This document shows positions 1 to 6,991 of a stretch of 34,375 bases of DNA, piece after piece; within the stretch, counting starts at the first letter, position 1; each line of letters begins with the position of its first letter. The notes beneath the pieces are model-generated. The model had not been told where the DNA came from, made no database searches, and worked only from the letters and a program-made list of their open reading frames with translations. The translations under genes were made by a program, and so were the position numbers. Origin of the DNA: SFDP01 sp051891855 (lineage in GTDB: Bacteria; Bacillota; Clostridia; Lachnospirales; Lachnospiraceae); the NCBI GenBank assembly GCA_051891855.1, contig JBJFFP010000057.1, forward strand, positions 1 through 34,375. The letters run 5' to 3'.

Positions 1-1
1 A

Positions 2-130
2 TATGGAAAGTGTCTGACTGAGACAGATCGAAAGAGATTGGAGAAAATAGGAGAAGAGAAAGAATTTTGTGAGGTAATTGGATTTATGCTGGAGGAAAAC
101 ATAAAGCTGGAGCAGGAAAGCATTATTTAG
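2..130 (+). CDS. 3' end of an unidentified gene (partial)
   Basis: The window opens inside an open frame that reads about 42 codons to a TAG at 128-130. The visible peptide is rich in Glu, Lys and Leu and would form one charged amphipathic helix ending in the residues EQESII. It has no recognisable domain, and I do not recognise the family. The start lies outside the window. The composition looks like a helical C-terminal tail of a small regulator or transposon-type hypothetical protein, but this is only a guess. The open frame could also be chance, since it is short. Confidence 0.4.
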   Translation, partial: YGKCLTETDRKRLEKIGEEKEFCEVIGFMLEENIKLEQESII

Positions 131-291
131 CAGTGGTTATAACGTAAGTGCCTAATATAAAGGCTACTGAAAAAGGATTGTCTTTTGCGGCTGCATGACA
201 CAGATATTTCGGCCACCTTTGACTCCAAATGGACAGCAGAATAGGAAAGCTTTGCGATGAAAACACGCCAATGGAATATATACAATTTTAG

Positions 292-519
292 ATCTCTGCC
301 AGTCACGATGTAGATTATACGGTTTGCGCGTATGTCACGGCACAAAAAGATTGCATAGAAAAAAACGCAGTGTTATCAAGGGTTTGTGAGGTTTAATTAA
401 GAAAAACCACACCAATTTTACACCAAGTAATTAGTAGCAAGAAGATTATGCGAGAATGAGGCTCAAATGCAGGAAAAGTAGGAGAAATGTTAAGCAGAGA
501 GAAGATACAGTACAGGTAA
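292..519 (+). pseudogene. Possible decayed C-terminus of a tyrosine recombinase/integrase
   Basis: One frame reads across two in-frame stops (394-396 and 457-459). The first part gives DVDYTVCAYVTAQKDCIEK, which fits the pattern at the catalytic-Tyr end of phage/ICE integrases (H-x-D-V-x-[FY]-T-x-x-x-Y-x-x-A-Q). The next part continues with TTPILHQ and a basic tail, as in many Clostridial integrases. The rest of the enzyme is absent. Seen: the motif-like spacing and the broken frame. Inferred: the recombinase identity. It would fit the island character of the next 3 kb. Chance resemblance is a real alternative because the segment is short. Confidence 0.3.
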
Positions 520-738
520 GTATTGTATCTTTTTCTTTTCTGGAATTGCAACACTTATTAAAATGTGACTGCTGGTTGTTGTATTGCCCCTGTGGGCGTG
601 TTTGTGGCGATTTGTGGCGTTGTAAGGAGAAAGATAGAGAGAGTTGGACGATAAGAATCTAAAACGCAAATTGGGGCGAAATTGAAGGAATGAAATCTGC
701 CACAAAAAGTAGGGTCGAAAATAGTGCAGGTTAAAGGA

Positions 739-846
739 GTTATGCCACCAAGGGGCGGCATAACCCGTGAAACGCTCACCGGCAGTGCCGATGGGGCATT
801 TTGAGTATGGCATAACTTTTGATGCAGAGTTTGGAATTATTATGCC
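739..846. repeat. Hairpin and dispersed copies of GTTATGCC/GGCATAAC
   Basis: GTTATGCCACC at 739-749 pairs with GGCGGCATAAC at 754-764 (one mismatch, 4-nt loop). The half-site GGCATAAC recurs at 809-816, and TTATGCC recurs at 840-846 in the opposite sense. A further small palindrome, CGGCAGTGCCG, lies at 780-790. No reading frame explains these. A miniature mobile element, an end of an insertion sequence or an attachment region are possible explanations. Confidence 0.5.
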
Positions 847-894
847 ACATTTACAAAAATAACCGGAAACGAAGGAAATATAGGGCGAATTTGT

Positions 895-969
895 TATACC
901 ATGAGGAAAAGCACCAAGGGAAAAGTATGCCCATTAGATGGACTATGGTATAGGTCATGGTGAACCATG
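895..969. promoter_or_regulatory. Dyad cluster upstream of the abiE promoter
   Basis: TATACCAT (895-902) is the exact inverse of ATGGTATA (945-952). Close by is the palindrome CATGGT-GA-ACCATG (956-969). The shared half-site is ACCAT/ATGGT. The cluster ends about 53 bases before the -35 box of the toxin-antitoxin promoter. AbiEi antitoxins of this family are known to bind inverted repeats upstream of their operon and repress it, so these are candidate operators. That they bind this AbiEi is inference. Confidence 0.4.
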
Positions 970-1022
970 CAGTTAAGTACATAATTTAAGTAATAAAGAC
1001 AGAGAAAAAAGAAGTATTTGTA

Positions 1023-1051
1023 TTGACTTTCATGCCATGTAAAAATATAAT
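1023..1051 (+). promoter_or_regulatory. SigA-type promoter of the abiE operon
   Basis: TTGACT (1023-1028), a 17-nt spacer and TATAAT (1046-1051) make a near-consensus vegetative promoter. The predicted start near 1058 leaves a leader of about 30 nt before the GTG start codon at 1090, with AAAGGAAA just upstream as a modest ribosome site. Confidence 0.7.
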
Positions 1052-1089
1052 TACAAGCATAGAAGTCAACGAAAAGAAAGGAAACTATT

Positions 1090-1683
1090 GTGGGAGCAAC
1101 TGAAGAAATTATCAAGATGGCAAAAGAGAATAATGGTACGGTTACTACTGCAATGGTGGTTGCAGCAGGTATTTCTCGTGGCAATATCAAATACCTTGTC
1201 GACAAGGGAATGATTGAAAAGTCAGCAAGAGGTGTTTATATTTTGCCGGAGGTTTGGGATGATGAGATTTTTAATTTGCAGAGTCGTTTTAAACGAGGAA
1301 TCTATTCTCATGAAACAGCATTGTTTCTTTGGGATTTAACGGACAGAACCCCGAACAGATATCAAATGACGTTTCCGGCGAATTATAATTTGACAAAACC
1401 TAAAGAAGAAAACATTCGCTGTGTGCAATGCAAGGAAGCTCTGTATGATTTAGGAGTGGCAGAAGTGCTTACGCCAGGAGGAAATACAGTAAAGGCTTAT
1501 AGTGTGGAGCGCACGCTCTGTGATATTTTACGCCCATATAGTCATGTGGATATTCAGATAGTGACGGAGGCGTTTAAGCGTTATGCGACCAGAGCGGATA
1601 AAAATATTCCGCTTTTGTCAGAGTATGCAAAAGCCTTAAAGGTAGAGAAAAAACTCAGAGCATATCTGGAGGTGTTGTTATGA
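1090..1683 (+). CDS. abiEi: AbiEi-type antitoxin / transcriptional repressor
   Basis: This 197-residue protein matches the AbiEi antitoxin family of type IV toxin-antitoxin systems. The N-terminal 65 residues form a winged helix (TTAMVVAAGISRGNIKYLVDKG, then RGVYILPE). The following part carries the family-typical SHETALFLWDLTDRTP and a mostly helical C-terminal region. AbiEi neutralises AbiEii without stable binding in studied systems and represses its own operon. The GTG start follows AAAGGAAA. The stop overlaps the start of the toxin gene by 4 bases (ATGA), so the two are translationally coupled. It lies in an AT-richer island with decayed genes, suggesting horizontal arrival, probably as phage defence. 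The protein looks complete. Confidence 0.88.
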   Translation: MGATEEIIKMAKENNGTVTTAMVVAAGISRGNIKYLVDKGMIEKSARGVYILPEVWDDEIFNLQSRFKRGIYSHETALFLWDLTDRTPNRYQMTFPANYNLTKPKEENIRCVQCKEALYDLGVAEVLTPGGNTVKAYSVERTLCDILRPYSHVDIQIVTEAFKRYATRADKNIPLLSEYAKALKVEKKLRAYLEVLL

Positions 1684-2522
1684 AAAATGCAATGCAGTTA
1701 AAAGCGATTATAAAGAATCTTGCAAAGGAAAAACATATATCCGCACAGCTTGTAATGCAGAATTTTATGTTGGAGAGATTGCTGGAACGAATATCTATTT
1801 CAAAATATCAGCAGAATTTTATTTTAAAAGGTGGTTTCTTGATTGCAGCGATGGTGGGACTTGATACCAGAGCGACTATGGATATGGATGCAACCATAAA
1901 AGGCTTGCCTGTCAATGAGCAGACGGTGTGGGAAATGTTTGAAGAGATTTGCAAAATAGAATTAGAGGATGATGTGACCTTTAGTTTCCGTAGCATCGGA
2001 GAGATTCTAGAGGGCGATGTATATACCGGGTATCGTGTTTCTCTGTCTGCAAATTATCCGCCAATGGCTGTTCCGTTGAAATTGGATATCACGACAGGGG
2101 ACAAGATTACACCAAAAGAGATAGAGTATCAATTTAAACTTCTCTTGGAGGATAGAAGTATTTCGGCGCTTGCGTATAATCTGGAAACTATTATGGCAGA
2201 AAAGCTGGAGACAGTCATATCTAGAGGCGACCAGAATACCAGACCAAGAGATTACTATGATATCTACATATTAGCCAAGCTGCAATATGCAAATATAGAG
2301 CCGGATGCATTAGGGGCTGCACTGAACGCTACCACAGAGAAGCGTGGATCATCAACTGTGGTTAAGGAGTACCGTAGCATCATGGATACGGTTAAGAGTA
2401 GCGAAGTAATGCAGAAGCAGTGGAAGAATTATCAGAAGGATTTTGAGTATGCAACGGACATTGCGCTTGAGGATGCGTGTGATGTGGTGGTAGAGTTGAT
2501 GGAAAACTTGATAGTTGGCTAA
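1680..2522 (+). CDS. abiEii: AbiEii-type nucleotidyltransferase toxin
   Basis: This 280-residue protein is of the AbiEii/AbiGii (DUF1814) nucleotidyltransferase-fold family. LKGG sits at residues 49-52, followed by RATMDMD at 64-70, where Asp68 and Asp70 are the expected metal-binding pair. Further on come the conserved MAEKLE and the RPRDYYDIY signature, which carries the Lys and Asp that complete the active site in the family. Related toxins transfer nucleotides to cellular targets and arrest growth on phage infection. All the signature residues are present, so the gene appears functional, unlike its downstream neighbour. It overlaps the antitoxin by 4 bases. The substrate cannot be read from the sequence. 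Confidence 0.88.
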   Translation: MKNAMQLKAIIKNLAKEKHISAQLVMQNFMLERLLERISISKYQQNFILKGGFLIAAMVGLDTRATMDMDATIKGLPVNEQTVWEMFEEICKIELEDDVTFSFRSIGEILEGDVYTGYRVSLSANYPPMAVPLKLDITTGDKITPKEIEYQFKLLLEDRSISALAYNLETIMAEKLETVISRGDQNTRPRDYYDIYILAKLQYANIEPDALGAALNATTEKRGSSTVVKEYRSIMDTVKSSEVMQKQWKNYQKDFEYATDIALEDACDVVVELMENLIVG

Positions 2523-2558
2523 CAACGAAAATAATACATGAAAAAGACGGAGGAGAAA

Positions 2559-3309
2559 ATGCGGTTAGTAAGCATAAAAATCCAAAATTATCGATTACTT
2601 ATTAATGCAGATTTGCAAGTAGATAATAATACTACTTTGATTGTTGGGCGCAATAATACAGCAAAAACATCCTGCGTTGAACTAATAGATAAACCTTGCA
2701 TGTATTCCATTGTTGTTCATTGAGGAACCAGAGTCTCATATGCATCCACAGATGCAACAAACATTTGCTAGTTATTTGGAGAAGTTTTTAGGTGAGATTT
2801 CTGATGTGCATATTCAGACATTTTTGACATCTCATTCAGCACATATAGCGAATACGATTGATTTTTCTCAGATTCGCTATGCACAAAAAACAGTAAAAGG
2901 TGTTATTTATAAGAACCTGAATACTTTTGCCAAAAACAATAGTGCAAACTTGGAGTTTATAAAAAAATATCTTACGCTTAGTAGATGTGATTTGTTTTTT
3001 GCAGATAAGGTTATTTTTGTGGAGGGAGCATCTGAAAGATTACTCCTTCCGGATATGATAGATAAATGTAACAAGGAAGGTTTATTCGATTCAAGAAAAT
3101 ATAAATTACCAGCACAATATTATGCACTTATTGAAATTGGTGGAGCTTATGCAAGCAAGTTTATTCCATTTGTAAACTTTTTGGGAATTCCTTGTTTAAT
3201 ACTTACAGATATAGATTCGATAAAGAGTGGAAAGTCTGCACTTGTAAGCGAAGGTGACTCTACGTCCAATGCTAGGAGTATTCCTTGTAGTGAAGAAAAA
3301 GAGGCCTGA
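2559..3309 (+). pseudogene. OLD-family ATP-dependent endonuclease, internally deleted and frame-shifted
   Basis: The first frame (ATG 2559 after GGAGGAG) encodes a typical SMC/OLD start with a Walker-A-like GRNNTAKTS. After VELID the reading breaks near 2690-2710 and the frame ends at 2723. A second frame (open from about 2689) resumes with LLLFIEEPESHMHPQMQ, the Walker B/D-loop region. It continues into a TOPRIM domain (VIFVEGASERLLLP, then LILTDIDS) and stops early at 3309. In intact relatives roughly 200-250 residues separate the Walker A and EEPE motifs, so most of the ATPase core is gone and the C-terminus is also truncated. It starts 37 bases after the toxin gene and probably belonged to the same defence cluster. 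It is very unlikely to be active. Confidence 0.82.
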
Positions 3310-3323
3310 GAATGAATAAGTAA

Positions 3324-3497
3324 CAGACGTTGAGATATTATGATGAAATTGGTTTGTTAAAACCGACTGAATTAACGGAGAATGGTTATCGGCTCTATGA
3401 CAACAAAGCGTTAGAAAAGTTGCAGGAAATCTTGTTTTTTAGAAAATTGGAAATACCGCTGATGGATAATCCGGTTTTGCAAATGAACAGGCTATGA
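3324..3497 (+). pseudogene. MerR-family regulator, N-terminal fragment
   Basis: From 3324 one frame reads QTLRYYDEIGLLKP, then ENGYRLYD and a helix with LQEILFFRKLEIPL, the DNA-binding domain typical of MerR regulators. The first helix and start are missing: the preceding codon is TAA, although an in-frame ATG lies at 3312. The effector domain is replaced by a short sequence ending in TGA at 3495-3497. This remnant follows the truncated nuclease by 14 bases, so the junction probably records a deletion that removed the end of one gene and the start of the other. Confidence 0.78.
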
Positions 3498-3524
3498 CGG
3501 CTCTAAAGCGTTACTATGGAGTAT

Positions 3525-3566
3525 AGTATCCATTTTGATAACAGCATAGGATACTCTGATTTTTTG
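3525..3566 (+). terminator. Probable intrinsic terminator
   Basis: AGTATCC (3525-3531) pairs with GGATACT (3549-3555) across a 17-nt loop, followed by CTGATTTTTTGG. The stem is short and the loop long. It could be the relic of the end of the MerR gene or of the accessory transcript. Confidence 0.4.
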
Positions 3567-3643
3567 GCAAAAGGCGACAAAGTACAATATTTTCCAAAAT
3601 CATAATATTTTTCTTAAATACCGCAATTTCTTTTATTAAGTGT

Positions 3644-3692
3644 TATAATAAATACAAGCAGAAAAAAGATGAGTTGAGACATAATTGGAGGT
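3644..3692 (+). promoter_or_regulatory. -10 box and strong ribosome site of the PLD gene
   Basis: TATAAT lies at 3644-3649 without a clear -35 box at 17 nt. GGAGGT at 3687-3692 lies 5 nt before ATG 3698 and decides that start over an in-frame upstream TTG. Confidence 0.45.
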
Positions 3693-3697
3693 GCGGT

Positions 3698-4981
3698 ATG
3701 AAAACAGTAAATCAATCCTACAGGAAAAGCTATCAGGAAAGGGTTTTGTGTATTGACGATAATCTTGATGCTTTAATCTGGCGGCTTAGAGTAATTGAGG
3801 CAGCGAAGGAGGAGCTGATTTTTGTCACCTTTGATACAGAAGATGATTTAAGCGGCAGAGCATTAATGGCTGCTCTTTTACATGCTGCCGATCGGGGAGT
3901 CAGGGTACAGATTCTGATAGACGGAATCAGTGCAAGGCTTCATCAGGAAAAGAATGACTGTTTTATGGTATTGGCCAATGCCGAAAATGTGGAGGTCAGA
4001 TTTTACAATCCCCTGACGGTGAAAAACAGAAAAGCAGCCAGCTACCGAATGCATGATAAATATCTGATTGCGGATAATGTTCTTTATATTCTTGGAGGAA
4101 GGAACAGTAACGATCTGTTTCTGGGGAATTTCAGCGATAAGTATAATGTGGACCGGGATGTTTTGGTTTACCAGCGGGAGAAGGAGAATACCTCGCTTTG
4201 TCAGCTTCGGGAGTATTTTGAACGAATCTGGGCACTTCCCACCAATGGTCTTTTTAATCGAACCATGAAAGAAAAGGTGAGAGAAAGCGGGGAAGAAAAG
4301 CTGAGAAAGCATTACCGGCTGTTGCTGAAAAAGTATCCCGAGGCTTTCTGGCAGATTGACTGGAAAGCGGAAACCATGAATGTGGAGGAGATAAAGCTTC
4401 TTTCCAATCCGGTGGAAGCTGAATTTAAGGAACCGCAGCTATGGGACAGCTTAAGTGAGTATATGAACAGGGGGCAGAAAATTTTTTTCAATACTCCCTA
4501 TTTTATCTGTGATGAGCGGATGTACGAGGAACTGTCCTATTTGTGTGCCAGTGGAAAGCAGGTTCAGATGATGACCAACGGTGTGGAAAATGGAGCAAAT
4601 TTGGCAGGCTGTGTAGATTATCTGAACGAACGTCCCAGAATCCTGAAAATGGGAATGGAGGTATATGAATATCACGGAGGGCAGTCGGTTCATCGTAAGA
4701 CGGTTCTCGTTGATCAGGACATCAGTATTGTAGGCTCTTTTAATTTTGATATGAGAAGCACCTATCATGATACGGAGCTGATGCTGGTCATCAGAAGTAA
4801 GGAGTTAAACCGCCAGCTCAGAGAGGTGGTCAGAAAGGACATGGAGCTGAGCAACCAGGTAATGCCGGATGGTACCCAGAGGCAGGGTAAGCATTATCAG
4901 AAGGCAAGTATATCCAGAAGAAGAAAGGCTACCTATCACATGCTGAGGCCTGTTTTAAAGCCCATTCGGCATTTACTGTAA
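3698..4981 (+). CDS. Phospholipase D-family protein, cardiolipin-synthase-like
   Basis: The 427-residue protein has two HKD catalytic motifs: HDKYLIAD beginning at His119 and HRKTVLVD beginning at His332. Each is followed by the usual G-x-x-N/F-x-D segments (GGRNSND and GSFNFD). This is the layout of bacterial PLD-superfamily cardiolipin and phosphatidyl synthases, which join two phospholipid head groups through a phospho-histidine intermediate. No N-terminal membrane helices are visible, unlike classical ClsA, so it is more like the soluble/peripheral subgroup. The C-terminus is basic (SRRRKATYHMLRPVLKP), which could bind anionic membranes. The start is set by GGAGGT 5 nt upstream. It stands alone, with a terminator after it. 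Its exact substrate is not shown by the sequence. Confidence 0.8.
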   Translation: MKTVNQSYRKSYQERVLCIDDNLDALIWRLRVIEAAKEELIFVTFDTEDDLSGRALMAALLHAADRGVRVQILIDGISARLHQEKNDCFMVLANAENVEVRFYNPLTVKNRKAASYRMHDKYLIADNVLYILGGRNSNDLFLGNFSDKYNVDRDVLVYQREKENTSLCQLREYFERIWALPTNGLFNRTMKEKVRESGEEKLRKHYRLLLKKYPEAFWQIDWKAETMNVEEIKLLSNPVEAEFKEPQLWDSLSEYMNRGQKIFFNTPYFICDERMYEELSYLCASGKQVQMMTNGVENGANLAGCVDYLNERPRILKMGMEVYEYHGGQSVHRKTVLVDQDISIVGSFNFDMRSTYHDTELMLVIRSKELNRQLREVVRKDMELSNQVMPDGTQRQGKHYQKASISRRRKATYHMLRPVLKPIRHLL

Positions 4982-5001
4982 CAGGACAAGATAGGACAAG
5001 G

Positions 5002-5037
5002 GGGAACACAGTGATTATTGTGTTCCCTCTGATTCTT
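5002..5037 (+). terminator. Intrinsic terminator after the PLD gene
   Basis: GGGAACACA (5002-5010) pairs perfectly with TGTGTTCCC (5019-5027), then a T-rich run. It sits between convergent genes. On the reverse strand the hairpin is not followed by T residues, so it mainly serves the forward transcript. Two direct copies of AGGACAAG (4983-4990, 4993-5000) lie just before it. Confidence 0.7.
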
Positions 5038-5041
5038 TTGT

Positions 5042-6490
5042 TTAACCATCAAGTTTTTCAAAAAAGCTTTCCAGAAGCTCCATAGAGCGATTCTGCCAGG
5101 TATGCTTTAAGACAACCTTCTGATAGCCTCTCTCAATCAACTGTACCGCTTCTTCGGGATTGTCTTCATAGTATTGAACCAGCAGAGGAAGCTTTTCCAT
5201 CTCATCCAGTGAGTAGAAAACAATATCCTTACCATCCGTAAATTCCTCTGTAAGATAACCGCTGGGATCAGTAATGCACAGGGAGTGGGCCAGCATAGCG
5301 TTATAGACCCGGTCGTGCGACCCGTCCTTAAACCAGGGCATGCTGTTTAACACAAATCGACTGTCCTGCATTTTGCGAATACATTCTTCCTGGGAAAGGG
5401 AACCGCCGTAATGGAAGCAGGGGTGGGTAAAAAAGTCGCAGGCTTCCCAACCGGAGCCGAATACGGTGACATGGATGCCGGCCTTTACCAGAATCCGAAC
5501 CAGATTTTCCCGAAAGATAAAGTTGGTATTCAGGTCACAGTAGCGGTATTTTTCCAAAGTCTTTTTCAGTAGGGCTTCATCGGCAGATCCCAGAATTTGC
5601 TCAATAGCCTCTTCTACAGTCAACTCGGTATTTTGGCAGAGAAGGGAAATCACTTTACGGGAAAAGGCATCATCTATGGCATCAGGATTTTTTTTCAGGC
5701 TGCCTACATAAAGGGCCTGAATGGAACGCTCCTGCCAGGGGATGACTTCCCCGGAGAGCAGCTCTTGGGCACCTAAAGGAAGAAAGAAGCAGCTCTTTAC
5801 CCGGGGATAAAAGCGTTTCACATAGTCCACATGCTTCCTGTCTACGCAGGTAACCACCAGGGAGGCGGGAGCTTCATCAAAGGTATCAAAAAAATACAGA
5901 GGATGATCAAACATAAAATTAAAGCAGGGGATATTCAGATAATCCCACAAATTTTCCCCGCTTTTCAGGCAGCGGCAGGCTCCCAACGTATTGAAGGTAA
6001 GGCAGAAATCCACGCCTTTTTTACAAAAATCCCAAAAGGCAGAGGGGTCTGCTTCTATAGCAGAGGCTTCAAAAATAAAGGTTTCATGCCCCAAAGCCTC
6101 AAAAGTTTTGCGAAAGCACTCCGCCGTATAGTTGACGATGGCCATTTTATCTTCAATGATAATTATTCGCAGCGGCTTATTTTGAGCGGAAACATCATAG
6201 GAAAAGATGGGAAGGTATGCGGAAAAATCTCCCTGATATTCCGTAAGAAGTCCCAGCAGCTCGTGAAGAGGAGAGTAAGCGGAATCCAGCAAAAAGCCCC
6301 GCTCGGCCCAGAATAGTGCCAGAGGATAGAGACCCTCATAGTAGTAAAGAGCTGCCTCCAGATAGCAGGTGACGGCAGTTTCAGCCGTACCGGTGCGGTG
6401 AAAGCCCTGAACCAGAGCCCGGGCACTCTTTAAGTCTCCTGACTGTAAGGTATGATTTAAGGTGTTCTGATATTGATTCAGCCAATCCAT
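5042..6490 (-). CDS. CgeB-like glycosyltransferase (DUF3880 plus GT-B C-terminal domain)
   Basis: This 482-residue protein has an N-terminal helical part (about 1-95) resembling TPR repeats. A central GT-B half follows (about 105-270, starting PLRIIIIEDKMAIVNY and containing FNFMFDHPLYF). The C-terminal half runs about 355-480, with VFGSGW, SRFVLNSMPWFKDGSHDRVYNAM and TDGKDIVFYSLDEM. This last block is typical of the CgeB/Glyco_trans_1_2 family, where it forms the nucleotide-sugar site. Such enzymes are cytoplasmic, and in Clostridia they are often found with flagellin or spore-surface glycosylation. The flagellar genes near the end of this window make a flagellar role conceivable but do not prove it. 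The start has GGGAG just upstream and its own promoter. Confidence 0.72.
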   Translation of the reverse strand: MDWLNQYQNTLNHTLQSGDLKSARALVQGFHRTGTAETAVTCYLEAALYYYEGLYPLALFWAERGFLLDSAYSPLHELLGLLTEYQGDFSAYLPIFSYDVSAQNKPLRIIIIEDKMAIVNYTAECFRKTFEALGHETFIFEASAIEADPSAFWDFCKKGVDFCLTFNTLGACRCLKSGENLWDYLNIPCFNFMFDHPLYFFDTFDEAPASLVVTCVDRKHVDYVKRFYPRVKSCFFLPLGAQELLSGEVIPWQERSIQALYVGSLKKNPDAIDDAFSRKVISLLCQNTELTVEEAIEQILGSADEALLKKTLEKYRYCDLNTNFIFRENLVRILVKAGIHVTVFGSGWEACDFFTHPCFHYGGSLSQEECIRKMQDSRFVLNSMPWFKDGSHDRVYNAMLAHSLCITDPSGYLTEEFTDGKDIVFYSLDEMEKLPLLVQYYEDNPEEAVQLIERGYQKVVLKHTWQNRSMELLESFFEKLDG

Positions 6491-6537
6491 GTCTTTCTCC
6501 CATTCGTTTATTTGCCCGTTTGGGCATTGTTTTTTCC

Positions 6538-6566
6538 ATTATAGCAAAGTTTGCTCCCATTTTGAA
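6538..6566 (-). promoter_or_regulatory. Promoter of the glycosyltransferase gene (reverse strand)
   Basis: On the reverse strand TTCAAA (6566-6561), a 17-nt spacer and TATAAT (6543-6538) form a plausible SigA promoter. A small hairpin, TGCCC-GTTT-GGGCA (6513-6526), lies in the leader. On the forward strand it is followed by TTGTTTTTT and might act as a weak terminator. Confidence 0.5.
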
Positions 6567-6587
6567 TGCCAATACAAAACCCGCAGT

Positions 6588-6692
6588 AAATAAATTTAGT
6601 TAAATAAATTGAAATAGTTATTGACAGACCTGAAAGACTGATATATAATTCATTCAGTAAATTTAAGTAAAGAAATTTAACTAAATTTATTT
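6588..6692 (+). promoter_or_regulatory. Triple dyad operator around the fab operon promoter
   Basis: The 18-mer AAATAAATTTAGTTAAAT (6588-6605) recurs as its exact reverse complement at 6675-6692, flanking the promoter. Each contains the palindrome ATTTA-N2-TAAAT (6594-6605 and 6675-6686). A third, near-perfect copy, ATTTA-AG-TAAAG, lies at 6661-6672. Relative to the predicted start (about 6656), one site is upstream of the -35 box and two are in the early transcript, which suits repression with looping or cooperative binding. The likely ligand is the MarR-family protein encoded at the end of the operon (inference). Confidence 0.65.
6621..6649 (+). promoter_or_regulatory. Strong SigA promoter of the fatty-acid operon
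   Basis: A perfect TTGACA (6621-6626), a 17-nt spacer and a perfect TATAAT (6644-6649). The leader is about 65 nt and ends in AAGGAGG (6706-6712), 8 nt before ATG 6721. This spacing decides that start over a TTG at 6715. Confidence 0.88.
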
Positions 6693-6720
6693 GTAAAAGA
6701 AAAGCAAGGAGGATTTGAAA

Positions 6721-6948
6721 ATGATATTCGACAAAGTAAAGGAAATTATTGTGGATACCTTAGGCTGTGATGAGGAGGCAGTAGTATTGACTGCAAGCCT
6801 GAAGGAGGATCTGGGGGCTGACTCTCTGGATGCAGTAGAGCTGAATATGGCATTGGAGGAAGAGTTTGGTCTTTCCATTCCCGATGAAGCACTGGTAAAT
6901 TTCGTTACCGTAAAGGATATTGTAGAGTATATTGAAAAGAATAAATAA
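6721..6948 (+). CDS. acpP: Acyl carrier protein
   Basis: The 75-residue acidic four-helix protein carries the 4'-phosphopantetheine attachment motif GADSLDAVEL, in which the Ser is modified by holo-ACP synthase. It shuttles growing acyl chains between the fatty-acid synthase enzymes in the cytoplasm. The length is normal for the family. It is the first gene of the operon, directly behind the regulated promoter and a full-consensus ribosome site, so it should be the most strongly expressed gene of the set. The start at 6721 gives the usual N-terminus MIFDKVKEII. Confidence 0.97.
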   Translation: MIFDKVKEIIVDTLGCDEEAVVLTASLKEDLGADSLDAVELNMALEEEFGLSIPDEALVNFVTVKDIVEYIEKNK

Positions 6949-6991
6949 GCTGCCCCTTTAGGCTTATAGAAACTTCAAGCTGGAGGAAAAC

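Larger units (their letters stand above)
131..1022. other. Long stretch without an intact gene
   Basis: About 890 bases hold no convincing intact coding frame on either strand. What can be seen is a possible decayed recombinase tail (292-519), a hairpin and dispersed repeat family based on GTTATGCC/GGCATAAC (739-846), and a cluster of ACCATG/CATGGT dyads (895-969) next to the promoter of the toxin-antitoxin pair. Short open frames on both strands here lack ribosome sites and familiar motifs. The AT-rich, low-coding character fits an old insertion site. Confidence 0.6.

Noticed and set aside
490..813. A 107-codon reverse-strand open frame in the non-coding stretch
   Set aside because: It has no ribosome site or recognisable motif and runs through the hairpin repeat; more likely a chance frame.
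3312..3323. ATG at 3312 as a true start of the MerR gene
   Set aside because: The fourth codon is TAA, so translation would stop at once; the homologous part begins at 3324.
5002..5037. Bidirectional terminator for the convergent glycosyltransferase
   Set aside because: On the reverse strand the hairpin is not followed by a T run, so it is assigned only to the forward transcript.
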